Below, piece after piece: positions 17,371 to 24,396 of a DNA stretch of 64,000 bases. A program made the translations under genes and the position numbers. The stretch's first letter is position 1. Each line of letters begins with the position of its first letter. The stretch comes from an uncultured Hyphomicrobiales bacterium (GTDB lineage Bacteria; Pseudomonadota; Alphaproteobacteria; Rhizobiales; Beijerinckiaceae), in the NCBI GenBank assembly GCA_903847605.1, contig CAINED010000021.1:124001-188000 (forward strand). The letters run 5' to 3'. The notes beneath the pieces are model-generated. The model did no database searches. It was not told the origin of the DNA and worked only from the letters and a program-made list of their open reading frames with translations.

Positions 17371-18825
17371 ATGAAAATTTGCGTTCTGCAACATTCCTAC
17401 GAGCGTTCGGAGATGCTGCGCGAACACGCGCAATACGATCCACCGCGCGATCTCTCCCATCTCGCGCCGGACTGGTCATTCACGCATCTCTTTCTGCACA
17501 AGGCGACGATCTACAACCAGCTCAAGGACGCCAAGAAACAGAAGTTCGATATCTATGTGAACCTCTGCGAGGGGCAACTCACGTGGGATATCGCTTCGGT
17601 CGATGTCATTCATGCGCTCGAAAGCCTCGATCTCCCTTACACCGGCCCCACGGCCGCCCTCTACGAACCGCGCAAGGATGCGCTGAAACTCGTCGCCCGC
17701 TATGCGGGCGTCCGTTCTCCGCGCTTCGCAGCGGTTGCAAATGAATCGGAAGTGCCGCGCGCCATCCGGCATCTGCGCTATCCGCTGTTCGTGAAGCCCA
17801 ACGGCAGCGGCGACAGCTGGGGCATCGACGCAGCGAGCTTCTGCCACGACGCCGGCGCGGTTGCGCGCAAGACGGCGGAGCTTTTGCGCCAGCACGATTC
17901 GGTTCTGATCGAGGAATATGTCGGCGGGCGGGAATTCTCGGTGCTGGTCGCCGCCGATCCCGCCAATCCGAAAACGCCGCGCGCCTGGCCGGCGATCGAG
18001 TTTCGCTTTCCCGAGGGCGAAAGCTTCAAGACCTACGATCTGAAGAATGCGCAATTCCTGCCGGCGCAGAACGTACGCGTGAGGGATGCAGGCCTCGAAG
18101 AAGAACTCGTGCGCGCCGCGCGGCAGTTCTTTCTCACCTATAACGCCGTCGGCTATTGCCGCATGGATTTCCGTCTCGACGACGAGGGTGTCCCGAATAT
18201 CCTCGACGCGAATTTCACCTGTTCGGTGTTCTATCCCGACAAATATCTGGGAACCGCGGACTACATCCTGAAGCTCGATCCCGGCGGCCCATCGGAATTC
18301 TTCCGCCACATCGTCCATGAAGGCATTGCGCGCTGGAAGGCGCGGCAGAATGCCTTTGTCGTGCGCAACGATGGACTTTCGGGCCTTGGCATCGAGGCGG
18401 CGCGAAATCTCAGCAAGGGCGACATCGTCTTCAAGGGCGAGGAACTCTCGCAACGCATCGCGACAAAGCGGTGGGTCGAGACAAATTGGACCGAAGAGGA
18501 AAAAGTCACCTTCGCGCAATACGCTTATCCGCTCGACGACGAAGTGTTCATACTGTGGTCGAACGATCCGCTGGACTGGTCGCCGCAAAATCATTCCTGC
18601 GATCCGAATTGCGCCTATGACGGGCTCAATGTCGTCGCGTTGCGCGATATTGCCGAAGGCGAAGAGCTGACGCTCGACTATGCCGATTTCTGCAGCGAGA
18701 CCTCGGCCGAGTTCGAATGCCAATGCGGCGCAATCAATTGCCGCGGTAAGGTCAAAGGATCGCCGGGGAATTCCGTTTCGCTGCGAGAGCAGCGCCGCCG
18801 GCTCCTCTGCGTTCCGGGCAAGTAA
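17371..18825 (+). CDS. ATP-grasp ligase / SET-domain fusion (reverse domain order)
   Basis: 484 residues. Residues 1-315 are an ATP-grasp ligase, divergent from the other two in the cluster: Lys142 in LFVKPNGSGDSWGI, EEYVGGREFSVLV (Glu181/182), and a metal-binding end ILDANFTCSVF where Asp279 replaces the usual Glu. Residues about 326-465 are a canonical SET domain: GLGIEAARNLSKGD (338-351), QNHSCDPNC (406-414), GEELTLDYADF (430-440), and post-SET Cys450/Cys452/Cys457 in FECQCGAINCRGK. Compared with the protein at 12435 the two domains are in the opposite order. ATG 17371 is chosen because family similarity begins there (MKICVLQHSYERSE). The tautomerase follows 19 bp later. Confidence 0.87.
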   Translation: MKICVLQHSYERSEMLREHAQYDPPRDLSHLAPDWSFTHLFLHKATIYNQLKDAKKQKFDIYVNLCEGQLTWDIASVDVIHALESLDLPYTGPTAALYEPRKDALKLVARYAGVRSPRFAAVANESEVPRAIRHLRYPLFVKPNGSGDSWGIDAASFCHDAGAVARKTAELLRQHDSVLIEEYVGGREFSVLVAADPANPKTPRAWPAIEFRFPEGESFKTYDLKNAQFLPAQNVRVRDAGLEEELVRAARQFFLTYNAVGYCRMDFRLDDEGVPNILDANFTCSVFYPDKYLGTADYILKLDPGGPSEFFRHIVHEGIARWKARQNAFVVRNDGLSGLGIEAARNLSKGDIVFKGEELSQRIATKRWVETNWTEEEKVTFAQYAYPLDDEVFILWSNDPLDWSPQNHSCDPNCAYDGLNVVALRDIAEGEELTLDYADFCSETSAEFECQCGAINCRGKVKGSPGNSVSLREQRRRLLCVPGK

Positions 18826-18844
18826 AGCGCATCGGGAGGTTCGC

Positions 18845-19084
18845 ATGCCGCAGGTCATGGTCCGCCATCTCGCCGGCGTGTTCACGCGCGAGCAGCAAAC
18901 TCAGCTCATGCAGGACATGATCGACGCCTTCGTGCGTGTGGGGGGCGAAGGCATCAGGCCGAACGTCAACGTCACCATCGAGGAGGTCGCCTCCGGCCTC
19001 TGGTCTGCTGGCGGCCGGATTCTGACCATCGAGGAAATCGAGGCCCGGCGGCGACAACGCGCTGAATCGGAAGAAAATCCCTAG
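18845..19084 (+). CDS. 4-oxalocrotonate tautomerase family protein
   Basis: 79 residues, the size of 4-oxalocrotonate tautomerase/MIF-superfamily monomers. The start codon is followed by Pro (MPQVMVRHLAG), and after Met removal this N-terminal proline is the family's catalytic base. The rest fits the beta-alpha-beta fold (FTREQQTQLMQDMIDAF helix; NVNVTIEEV strand). GGGAGG lies 6-7 bases before ATG 18845. Last gene before a 145-bp gap in the SET/ATP-grasp cluster. It may isomerise an enol or imine intermediate of that pathway, or be a general hydratase/tautomerase; nothing in the sequence decides. Confidence 0.75.
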   Translation: MPQVMVRHLAGVFTREQQTQLMQDMIDAFVRVGGEGIRPNVNVTIEEVASGLWSAGGRILTIEEIEARRRQRAESEENP

Positions 19085-19229
19085 GCTATGTCCCAGCTGC
19101 CCCTTGCTTTGACCTTCCGTTGCGCCATCTGCGGCTTGGCAGGCCCGAAATGTCGTGCAAGTCTAGCGACAGACGGGAGCGGCCGTTGCGGGAATACGGC
19201 CTGTCACAGGGAGCGTCCGCGCGTAGAAA

Positions 19230-20477
19230 ATGACACTGGAAAGCACGCATCGGGATAGACACTCATCCTCGCTACGGTCCATTTCCGGCTTCAAAGAAGC
19301 GCTGGGTGGGGCTGTCGCAAGCAAGCTCGTCAGTCTGGTGGAAGTCGGCAGACTGACCGTGGTGACGCCGGCAGGGCGCGTGATTGAAAGCGCGGTCAGC
19401 CAACCAGGCCCCGAGGGCACGCTTGTTCTTCATAACTGGCGTGGATTGCGACGCCTTCTGACGCAGGGCGATCTCGGCTTTGCGCAAGGCTATTTAGACG
19501 GCGACTGGTCTTCGCCCGATCTCGCCGGCCTGATCGGCATGGCGGACCGCAATTCCGATGCGCTGATCCGCTACATAGAAGGTTACGCGCTGCTGCGCTC
19601 GGCCAATCGCCTGCGTCACAAGATGCGCGCGAATACGAAGCGCGGCAGCCGCAAGAACATCGAGGCGCATTACGACCTCGGCAACGATTTCTACAAGCTC
19701 TGGCTCGATCCGACGATGACCTATTCGTCGGCGATCTTCGCGCGCGACTACGACACGCTCGAAGAGGCGCAACAGCGCAAGATCGCGCGCATCGTCGAAC
19801 TGATGGATGTACCCAAAGGTGGCAGCGCGCTCGAAATCGGCTGTGGCTGGGGCGCCCTGTCGCGCGCGATCGCCTCGGCGGGCGCAGGCCATGTCGTCGG
19901 ACTGACGCTCTCGCCCTCCCAGCGCGCCCATGCTCTGGCGGCGATCCGCGGCACGGAGCTCGAAACGAAGACCGACATCCGGCTGCAGGATTATCGCGAT
20001 ATCAGGGGCTCGTTCGACCGCATCGTCTCCATCGAAATGATCGAGGCTGTCGGCGAGCAATACTGGCCGGTTTATTTCAAGGCCATTCACGACCGCCTCG
20101 TCGATGGCGGACATGCCGTCGTACAGGCGATCACGATCTGCGAGAAACGCTACGAGGCCTATCGCTCAAGCGTCGATTTCATTCAGCGCTATATTTTCCC
20201 CGGCGGCATGCTGCCGACGCCGACGATCATTTCCGAACAGGCGAAACAGGCGGGTCTGGTCGCGAGTTGCGCCGAGACCTTCGGGCAAAGCTATGCGAAG
20301 ACGCTCGCCATCTGGCGGCAGCGCTTTCTTGCGCACTGGCCCTCGATCATGCCGCAGGGTTTCGACGAGCGTTTCAGGCGGATGTGGGAATATTACCTCG
20401 CCTATTGCGAGGCGGGCTTCAGGAACGGCACGATCGACGTCGGCCTCTACAAGCTGGAGCGGCCTGCACGCACATAG
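19230..20477 (+). CDS. Cyclopropane-fatty-acyl-phospholipid synthase family SAM methyltransferase
   Basis: 415 residues with the two-part CFA-synthase layout: an N-terminal lipid-binding segment (GDLGFAQGYLDGDWSSPDL) and a C-terminal Rossmann methyltransferase with ALEIGCGWGALS as SAM motif I, GLTLSPSQ, MIEAVGEQYW, and IFPGGMLPTP. Such enzymes add methylene or methyl groups from SAM to unsaturated phospholipid acyl chains at the membrane; relatives act on other substrates. Lies 145 bp after the tautomerase on the same strand, so it may belong to the SET/ATP-grasp cluster or be independent. A second, divergent CFA synthase is at 31083-32336. Confidence 0.88.
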   Translation: MTLESTHRDRHSSSLRSISGFKEALGGAVASKLVSLVEVGRLTVVTPAGRVIESAVSQPGPEGTLVLHNWRGLRRLLTQGDLGFAQGYLDGDWSSPDLAGLIGMADRNSDALIRYIEGYALLRSANRLRHKMRANTKRGSRKNIEAHYDLGNDFYKLWLDPTMTYSSAIFARDYDTLEEAQQRKIARIVELMDVPKGGSALEIGCGWGALSRAIASAGAGHVVGLTLSPSQRAHALAAIRGTELETKTDIRLQDYRDIRGSFDRIVSIEMIEAVGEQYWPVYFKAIHDRLVDGGHAVVQAITICEKRYEAYRSSVDFIQRYIFPGGMLPTPTIISEQAKQAGLVASCAETFGQSYAKTLAIWRQRFLAHWPSIMPQGFDERFRRMWEYYLAYCEAGFRNGTIDVGLYKLERPART

Positions 20478-20662
20478 AGCAATGGGCGAAAACTAATTTC
20501 CCGTCAGCGACACCTGATTTGCCCGATTCCGGTCACGATTGCGTTTCCCGCAAACTGTGAGATCATGATTCGCGAATCACCCGGAGAGCATGTTTTCGCT
20601 GCCGGCATTCGACTTCACTTTGTCGCGTCACTTGGCAAGACCATCCGGAAAGGAGGCTGTGC

Positions 20663-21058
20663 ATGAGTGAGTCCGGGTTGCAGGCAGTTCGCGACGAATT
20701 GATCGAATGGTCGCAACCGCTGATCATCGACCAGATCAACCGCTTCTATTTCCGCCGGCTGTTTCACAACGCCCCGGAAGCGCGCGAACTCGCCATCCAT
20801 CACTACCGGGTGTGGCGGCACATCTTGCGCGAGGAAATGGACGAGGCGACGCGCCTGCGCACGAAGCTCAACGCGCGCGCCGCAGAGGTCGGGCTGGCGC
20901 CTGGCGCGCTCGACGACGTGGACCGCGCGGTTCTCGACGAACTCATGGATGTCGTGGTGAGCCGCTTCCGGCGCACGCCGCAGGTCGCCCGCTCCTATGG
21001 CGTCACGCTACTCGACACCGCGACGAGCCTCGCGCGCGCCAGGCTGGCGGCCGCCTGA
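20663..21058 (+). CDS. Conserved hypothetical small helical protein
   Basis: 131 residues, largely helical by pattern, beginning MSESGLQAVRDELIEWSQ. AAGGAGG lies about 6 bases before ATG 20663, a strong start context. No signal peptide or membrane segment; rich in Arg and Ala with the repeated acidic-basic spacing of a helical bundle (DELMDVVVSRFRRTPQVARSYG). I do not recognise a family. Separated by 185 bp from the CFA synthase, and followed 82 bp later by the helicase gene; no clear functional link. Confidence 0.6.
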   Translation: MSESGLQAVRDELIEWSQPLIIDQINRFYFRRLFHNAPEARELAIHHYRVWRHILREEMDEATRLRTKLNARAAEVGLAPGALDDVDRAVLDELMDVVVSRFRRTPQVARSYGVTLLDTATSLARARLAAA

Positions 21059-21140
21059 ATTCTTTGGGGATCGCTTTCCGTCGTGCGAAAGTCGGCCCGG
21101 CGCGAATCGCGCCGGATCGAACGCAACCCCGGAATTCGCT

Positions 21141-22235
21141 TTGCCCCCCCACTGGTCGCCGCAACAGGATGCCGCGCTGAAGGACGTGTCGCGCTGGCTG
21201 AAAGGCCATGGCGGACAGGTGTTCCGCCTGTTCGGCTACGCCGGGACGGGCAAGACGACGCTCGCCAAACATCTAGCCGAAAACATCGATGGCGACGTGT
21301 GCTTTGCCGCCTTCACCGGCAAGGCGGCGCTGGTGATGCGGGCGCGCGGCTGCGAGGGCGCGCGTACATTGCATTCCCTGATCTACCGGCCGCGCGAACT
21401 CGACACGGAAGAGCCGACCTTCGTGCTCAATGGTGACAGCGACGCCGCCAAGGCGAGCCTCATCGTCGTCGACGAATGTTCGATGGTGGACGAGGAACTC
21501 GGCCGCGACCTTCTCTCCTTCAACAAGCCGGTACTGGTGCTCGGCGATCCCGCACAATTGCCGCCTGTGAAGGGCGGCGGCTTCTTCACGGAAGCCGAGC
21601 CCGACGCGATGCTGACGGAAATCCACCGGCAGGCGGCTGACAACCCCATCGTGCGCCTGTCCATGGATGTGCGCGAGGGCGGCGCGTTGCGCCCGGGCGC
21701 CTATGGCGAAAGCCGCGTCATCCGCCGCGCCGACATCGACACGGAGTCTGTGAAGAACGCCGACCAGTTGCTCGTCGGCACCAACAAGACGCGACGCGCC
21801 TATAACAGGCGCATGCGCGAAATTCTCGATTTCAAGTCCGTAACGCCAGAGGCCGGCGACAAGCTCGTCTGCCTCAAGAACGACCGCCCCAAGGGCCTGC
21901 TCAATGGCAGCCTCTGGCGCACCAAGACGACCGCAAACCTGCGGCGCGGACGGCTGCGCATGACTGTCGTGCCGGAAGAGGAACAGGGCCTCAAGGGACA
22001 ACGCATTTCAGTCGTGCCGCAATTCTTCGAAAGCGACGAGGAAGTGCCGTTTTCGCTGCGCAAGAATTCCGACGAATTCGACTATGGGTATGCGCTCACG
22101 GTACACAAGGCGCAGGGCTCGCAATGGGATGACGTGATCGTGTTCGACGAATCCTGGGCTTTTCGCGAGCATCGCCATCGCTGGCTCTACACTGCTATAA
22201 CGCGAGCCTCGCAACGGCTGACCGTTGTGATGTAG
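21141..22235 (+). CDS. RecD-like superfamily 1 ATP-dependent helicase (AAA_30/UvrD_C_2 type)
   Basis: 364 residues. Walker A FGYAGTGKTTLAKHL, Walker B SLIVVDECSMVDEEL, motif III LGDPAQLPPVKGGGFF, and the C-terminal UvrD_C_2 block YALTVHKAQGSQWDDVIVFDE with YTAITRASQRL match SF1B helicases of the RecD/exonuclease V alpha type, but this is a short stand-alone form without RecBC partners. Probably acts on DNA ends or structured DNA. No ATG is available; TTG at 21141 is the only plausible start after the preceding stop at 21058 and lacks a clear ribosome site, so the N-terminus is uncertain. Confidence 0.85.
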   Translation: MPPHWSPQQDAALKDVSRWLKGHGGQVFRLFGYAGTGKTTLAKHLAENIDGDVCFAAFTGKAALVMRARGCEGARTLHSLIYRPRELDTEEPTFVLNGDSDAAKASLIVVDECSMVDEELGRDLLSFNKPVLVLGDPAQLPPVKGGGFFTEAEPDAMLTEIHRQAADNPIVRLSMDVREGGALRPGAYGESRVIRRADIDTESVKNADQLLVGTNKTRRAYNRRMREILDFKSVTPEAGDKLVCLKNDRPKGLLNGSLWRTKTTANLRRGRLRMTVVPEEEQGLKGQRISVVPQFFESDEEVPFSLRKNSDEFDYGYALTVHKAQGSQWDDVIVFDESWAFREHRHRWLYTAITRASQRLTVVM

Positions 22236-22255
22236 GTCGCAAAGGGGAGTAATCC

Positions 22256-22783
22256 GTGGAGGAAATGGCCAAATCCGTCATGGAATTCGTGCGCGCCAAT
22301 CAGGCGTGGGCCGTTCCCATCGTCTTCGCCATGTCGTTCGCGGAATCGCTTGCCTTCGTCGCCCTGCTGGTGCCGGCCACCGTGATACTCTGGGGCGTCG
22401 GCGGGATGATCGGCGCGGCCGGGCTCGATTTCTGGCCGATCTGGTTTGCAGCCGCCATCGGCGCGGCGCTTGGCGACTGGCTCTCCTACTGGCTCGGCTA
22501 TCACTATCACGAGCAGATCGCACGCATGTGGCCGCTGTCGAAATACCCCGATCTGATGCCGAAGGCGAAAGCCTTCTTCGAAAAATGGGGCGCGCCGGGC
22601 GTCTTCATCGGTCGCTTTTTCGGGCCGTTGCGCGCGGCCGTGCCGCTCGTTGCCGGCGCGGCGCAAATGCCGCGCGTGCCCTTCCAGATCGCGAACTGGA
22701 CGTCGGCTTTCGTCTGGGCGACGACGACGCTCGCGCCGGGCGCCATCGGGCTCGACTATATCAAGAAGATGTTCGGATGGTGA
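22256..22783 (+). CDS. DedA-family membrane protein
   Basis: 175 residues, shorter than the DedA protein at 5129. It shows TM helix 1 at about residues 17-40, the conserved FAESLAFVALLVPATVIL region (recognisable by FAESLAFVALL), the GAALGDWLSYWLGY re-entrant motif, and FIGRFFGPLRAAVPLVAGAAQMP with the essential Arg. GTG at 22256 has AGGGGAG 6 bases upstream; the ATG at 22265 is the alternative. The stop overlaps the next start (22777) by 7 bases, indicating translational coupling with the YbaK-like protein. Confidence 0.85.
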   Translation: MEEMAKSVMEFVRANQAWAVPIVFAMSFAESLAFVALLVPATVILWGVGGMIGAAGLDFWPIWFAAAIGAALGDWLSYWLGYHYHEQIARMWPLSKYPDLMPKAKAFFEKWGAPGVFIGRFFGPLRAAVPLVAGAAQMPRVPFQIANWTSAFVWATTTLAPGAIGLDYIKKMFGW

Positions 22784-23286
22784 GCGAGGCGTCTGCCGGA
22801 TCGCGCCTGGCCGCACCGCGCCATCCGGAGGCGCTGCGCATTCAGTCGGTGTTGGGGGCATCGTTCGAAGTGGTGGAGTTCGAGGGATCCACGCATACCG
22901 CCGCCGACGCCGCCGCGGCCATCGGCTGCGATGTCGGGCAGATCGCGAAGTCGCTGGTGTTTGCAACGCGCAAGAGCGGGCGTTGCGTGCTTGTCGTCGC
23001 ATCGGGCGCCAATCGCGTCGACACGAAGAAGATCGCGGACATAGCAGGCGAGCGGGTGCGTGCAGCCGATGCCGACTACATCCGCGATGTCACGGGCTTT
23101 GTCCCCGGCGGGGTTTCGCCGGTTGGTTTCAAGACGAAGCCGCTCGCCATTCTCGATGCGGACCTGCAAACCTTCGAGACGATCTGGGCTGCCGCAGGAT
23201 GCGCGAGCGCCGTGTTCGAGCTGACACCGGCGCAATTGCGCGGTCTCACTGGCGCCGACTTCGTGGAGATTGCGAAGCGGGAGTGA
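22777..23286 (+). CDS. YbaK/EbsC-type aminoacyl-tRNA deacylase
   Basis: 169 residues. The YbaK/ProX fold is shown by STHTAADAAAAIGCDVGQIAKSLVF (recognisable by GQIAKSLVF), VLVVASGANRVDTKKIA with the conserved substrate-binding Lys, and GFVPGGVSPVGF, the GGxxPxG loop of the active site. These proteins hydrolyse mischarged tRNAs (for example Cys-tRNA-Pro or Ala-tRNA-Pro) in trans. The ATG overlaps the DedA stop codon. Confidence 0.85.
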   Translation: MVSEASAGSRLAAPRHPEALRIQSVLGASFEVVEFEGSTHTAADAAAAIGCDVGQIAKSLVFATRKSGRCVLVVASGANRVDTKKIADIAGERVRAADADYIRDVTGFVPGGVSPVGFKTKPLAILDADLQTFETIWAAAGCASAVFELTPAQLRGLTGADFVEIAKRE

Positions 23287-23293
23287 GCGTCGA

Positions 23294-24166
23294 TCACTTG
23301 ACGGGATGATAAATGAGATTCTCGCTCCGATAAAATTCGCTTGCCATCTCGACCGCCGGACGCCAGCGCAAGGTCGAGAGCTGCTCGAGATCGAATACGG
23401 GATCCTGTTCGCTTCCTGCATAGAAGCGATTGGCGACATTCAGGTCCTCGATCCGCAATCCGCGCAGCGACAGGCATGTGGGAACCAGCATTTCGGCATG
23501 GCCGCGATAGCCCGTTGCGTGAAACTCGTGAACCGCCGATACGCCCGCCGCAGAGAGCCTGAAAATCGGCAGGAACGCTCTCGTGAGATTTTCTTCCGGC
23601 ACGGCTTTGCCCGCAGGCTGGTGAAATGTGGGCCAATAGACCCAGTCTGCGGTGTCGCTGAGACGCCGAATGTGGGCGGTCACGAGATCGGCCGGCGAAT
23701 GTTCGAACGCCCCTAATAGCGTGCGCCAATCGCCGGTGAATTCGACATCGTATTCTATCTGCCAATAGTGCTGGCAGGCGTGCCTTCGCGCAAACCAGAG
23801 CAACGGAAAGTGTCCGGAACCCGGGACAATGCAGCCGCGCGTGAAGGAGGAATAGCCGAGGCTTCGTTCGAGCATGCGCGCATTGAAGGCGAAGGCATTT
23901 TCGATGCCGCGGGGAATATCGCGGCAGGCCGAATCGTGGAGGATGAATACGTCGGCAAACCCATGCAGGTCGGAGGACAGTCTGGCATGGCGCGCCGCGA
24001 TCTCCGGCGTCCACTTGTGAGTGAGAAAAAGAACGCATTGCGGCCTGTCGAAGCCCCTGCTTCGCAAAGCGCGGATGCGCCGGCTATCGAACAGGTTTCC
24101 AAGACGTCGCATTCGATAGCCGCAATCGCATGCAAAAACTGTAGCCCGTGCAAATAGCTCCTGCAC
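23294..24166 (-). CDS. Glycosyltransferase-like protein of uncharacterised family
   Basis: 290 residues from a GTG at 24166; ATG at 24112 (MRRLGNLF) is an equally good start. No signal peptide. A central block YWQIEYDVEFTGDWRTLL with an acidic E-x-D motif, and alternating hydrophobic strands, resemble nucleotide-sugar-binding GT-A folds and the DUF3405-like group, but I cannot place it firmly. Convergent with the YbaK-like gene, stops only 8 bp apart. No polysaccharide locus surrounds it. Confidence 0.5.
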   Translation of the reverse strand: MQELFARATVFACDCGYRMRRLGNLFDSRRIRALRSRGFDRPQCVLFLTHKWTPEIAARHARLSSDLHGFADVFILHDSACRDIPRGIENAFAFNARMLERSLGYSSFTRGCIVPGSGHFPLLWFARRHACQHYWQIEYDVEFTGDWRTLLGAFEHSPADLVTAHIRRLSDTADWVYWPTFHQPAGKAVPEENLTRAFLPIFRLSAAGVSAVHEFHATGYRGHAEMLVPTCLSLRGLRIEDLNVANRFYAGSEQDPVFDLEQLSTLRWRPAVEMASEFYRSENLIYHPVK

Positions 24167-24396
24167 GCGCCGCGCCCCGAAACGGACGACGAAAATGGAT
24201 TACAGTTTCGCGCGCCGCCAGACAAGTTCGGTCGGCCGCCGGAATTCGGGACGACGACGCGCATGTTCATTTCATCGGGGCCGCGAAATTCAACGGGTCT
24301 ATGGCTGGTCGCGCCAATGAAAGCCGTCGCCTTCGTCTCCGCCGCCACTGGACCTCGGGTTCGCGCACTGCGCGCCCCGAGGATGTGGCGCGTGCC

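Noticed and set aside
23270-23716. Plus-strand frame of 148 codons opposite the glycosyltransferase-like gene
   Set aside because: Shadow of the minus-strand gene; the minus-strand translation has the protein-like hydrophobic pattern.
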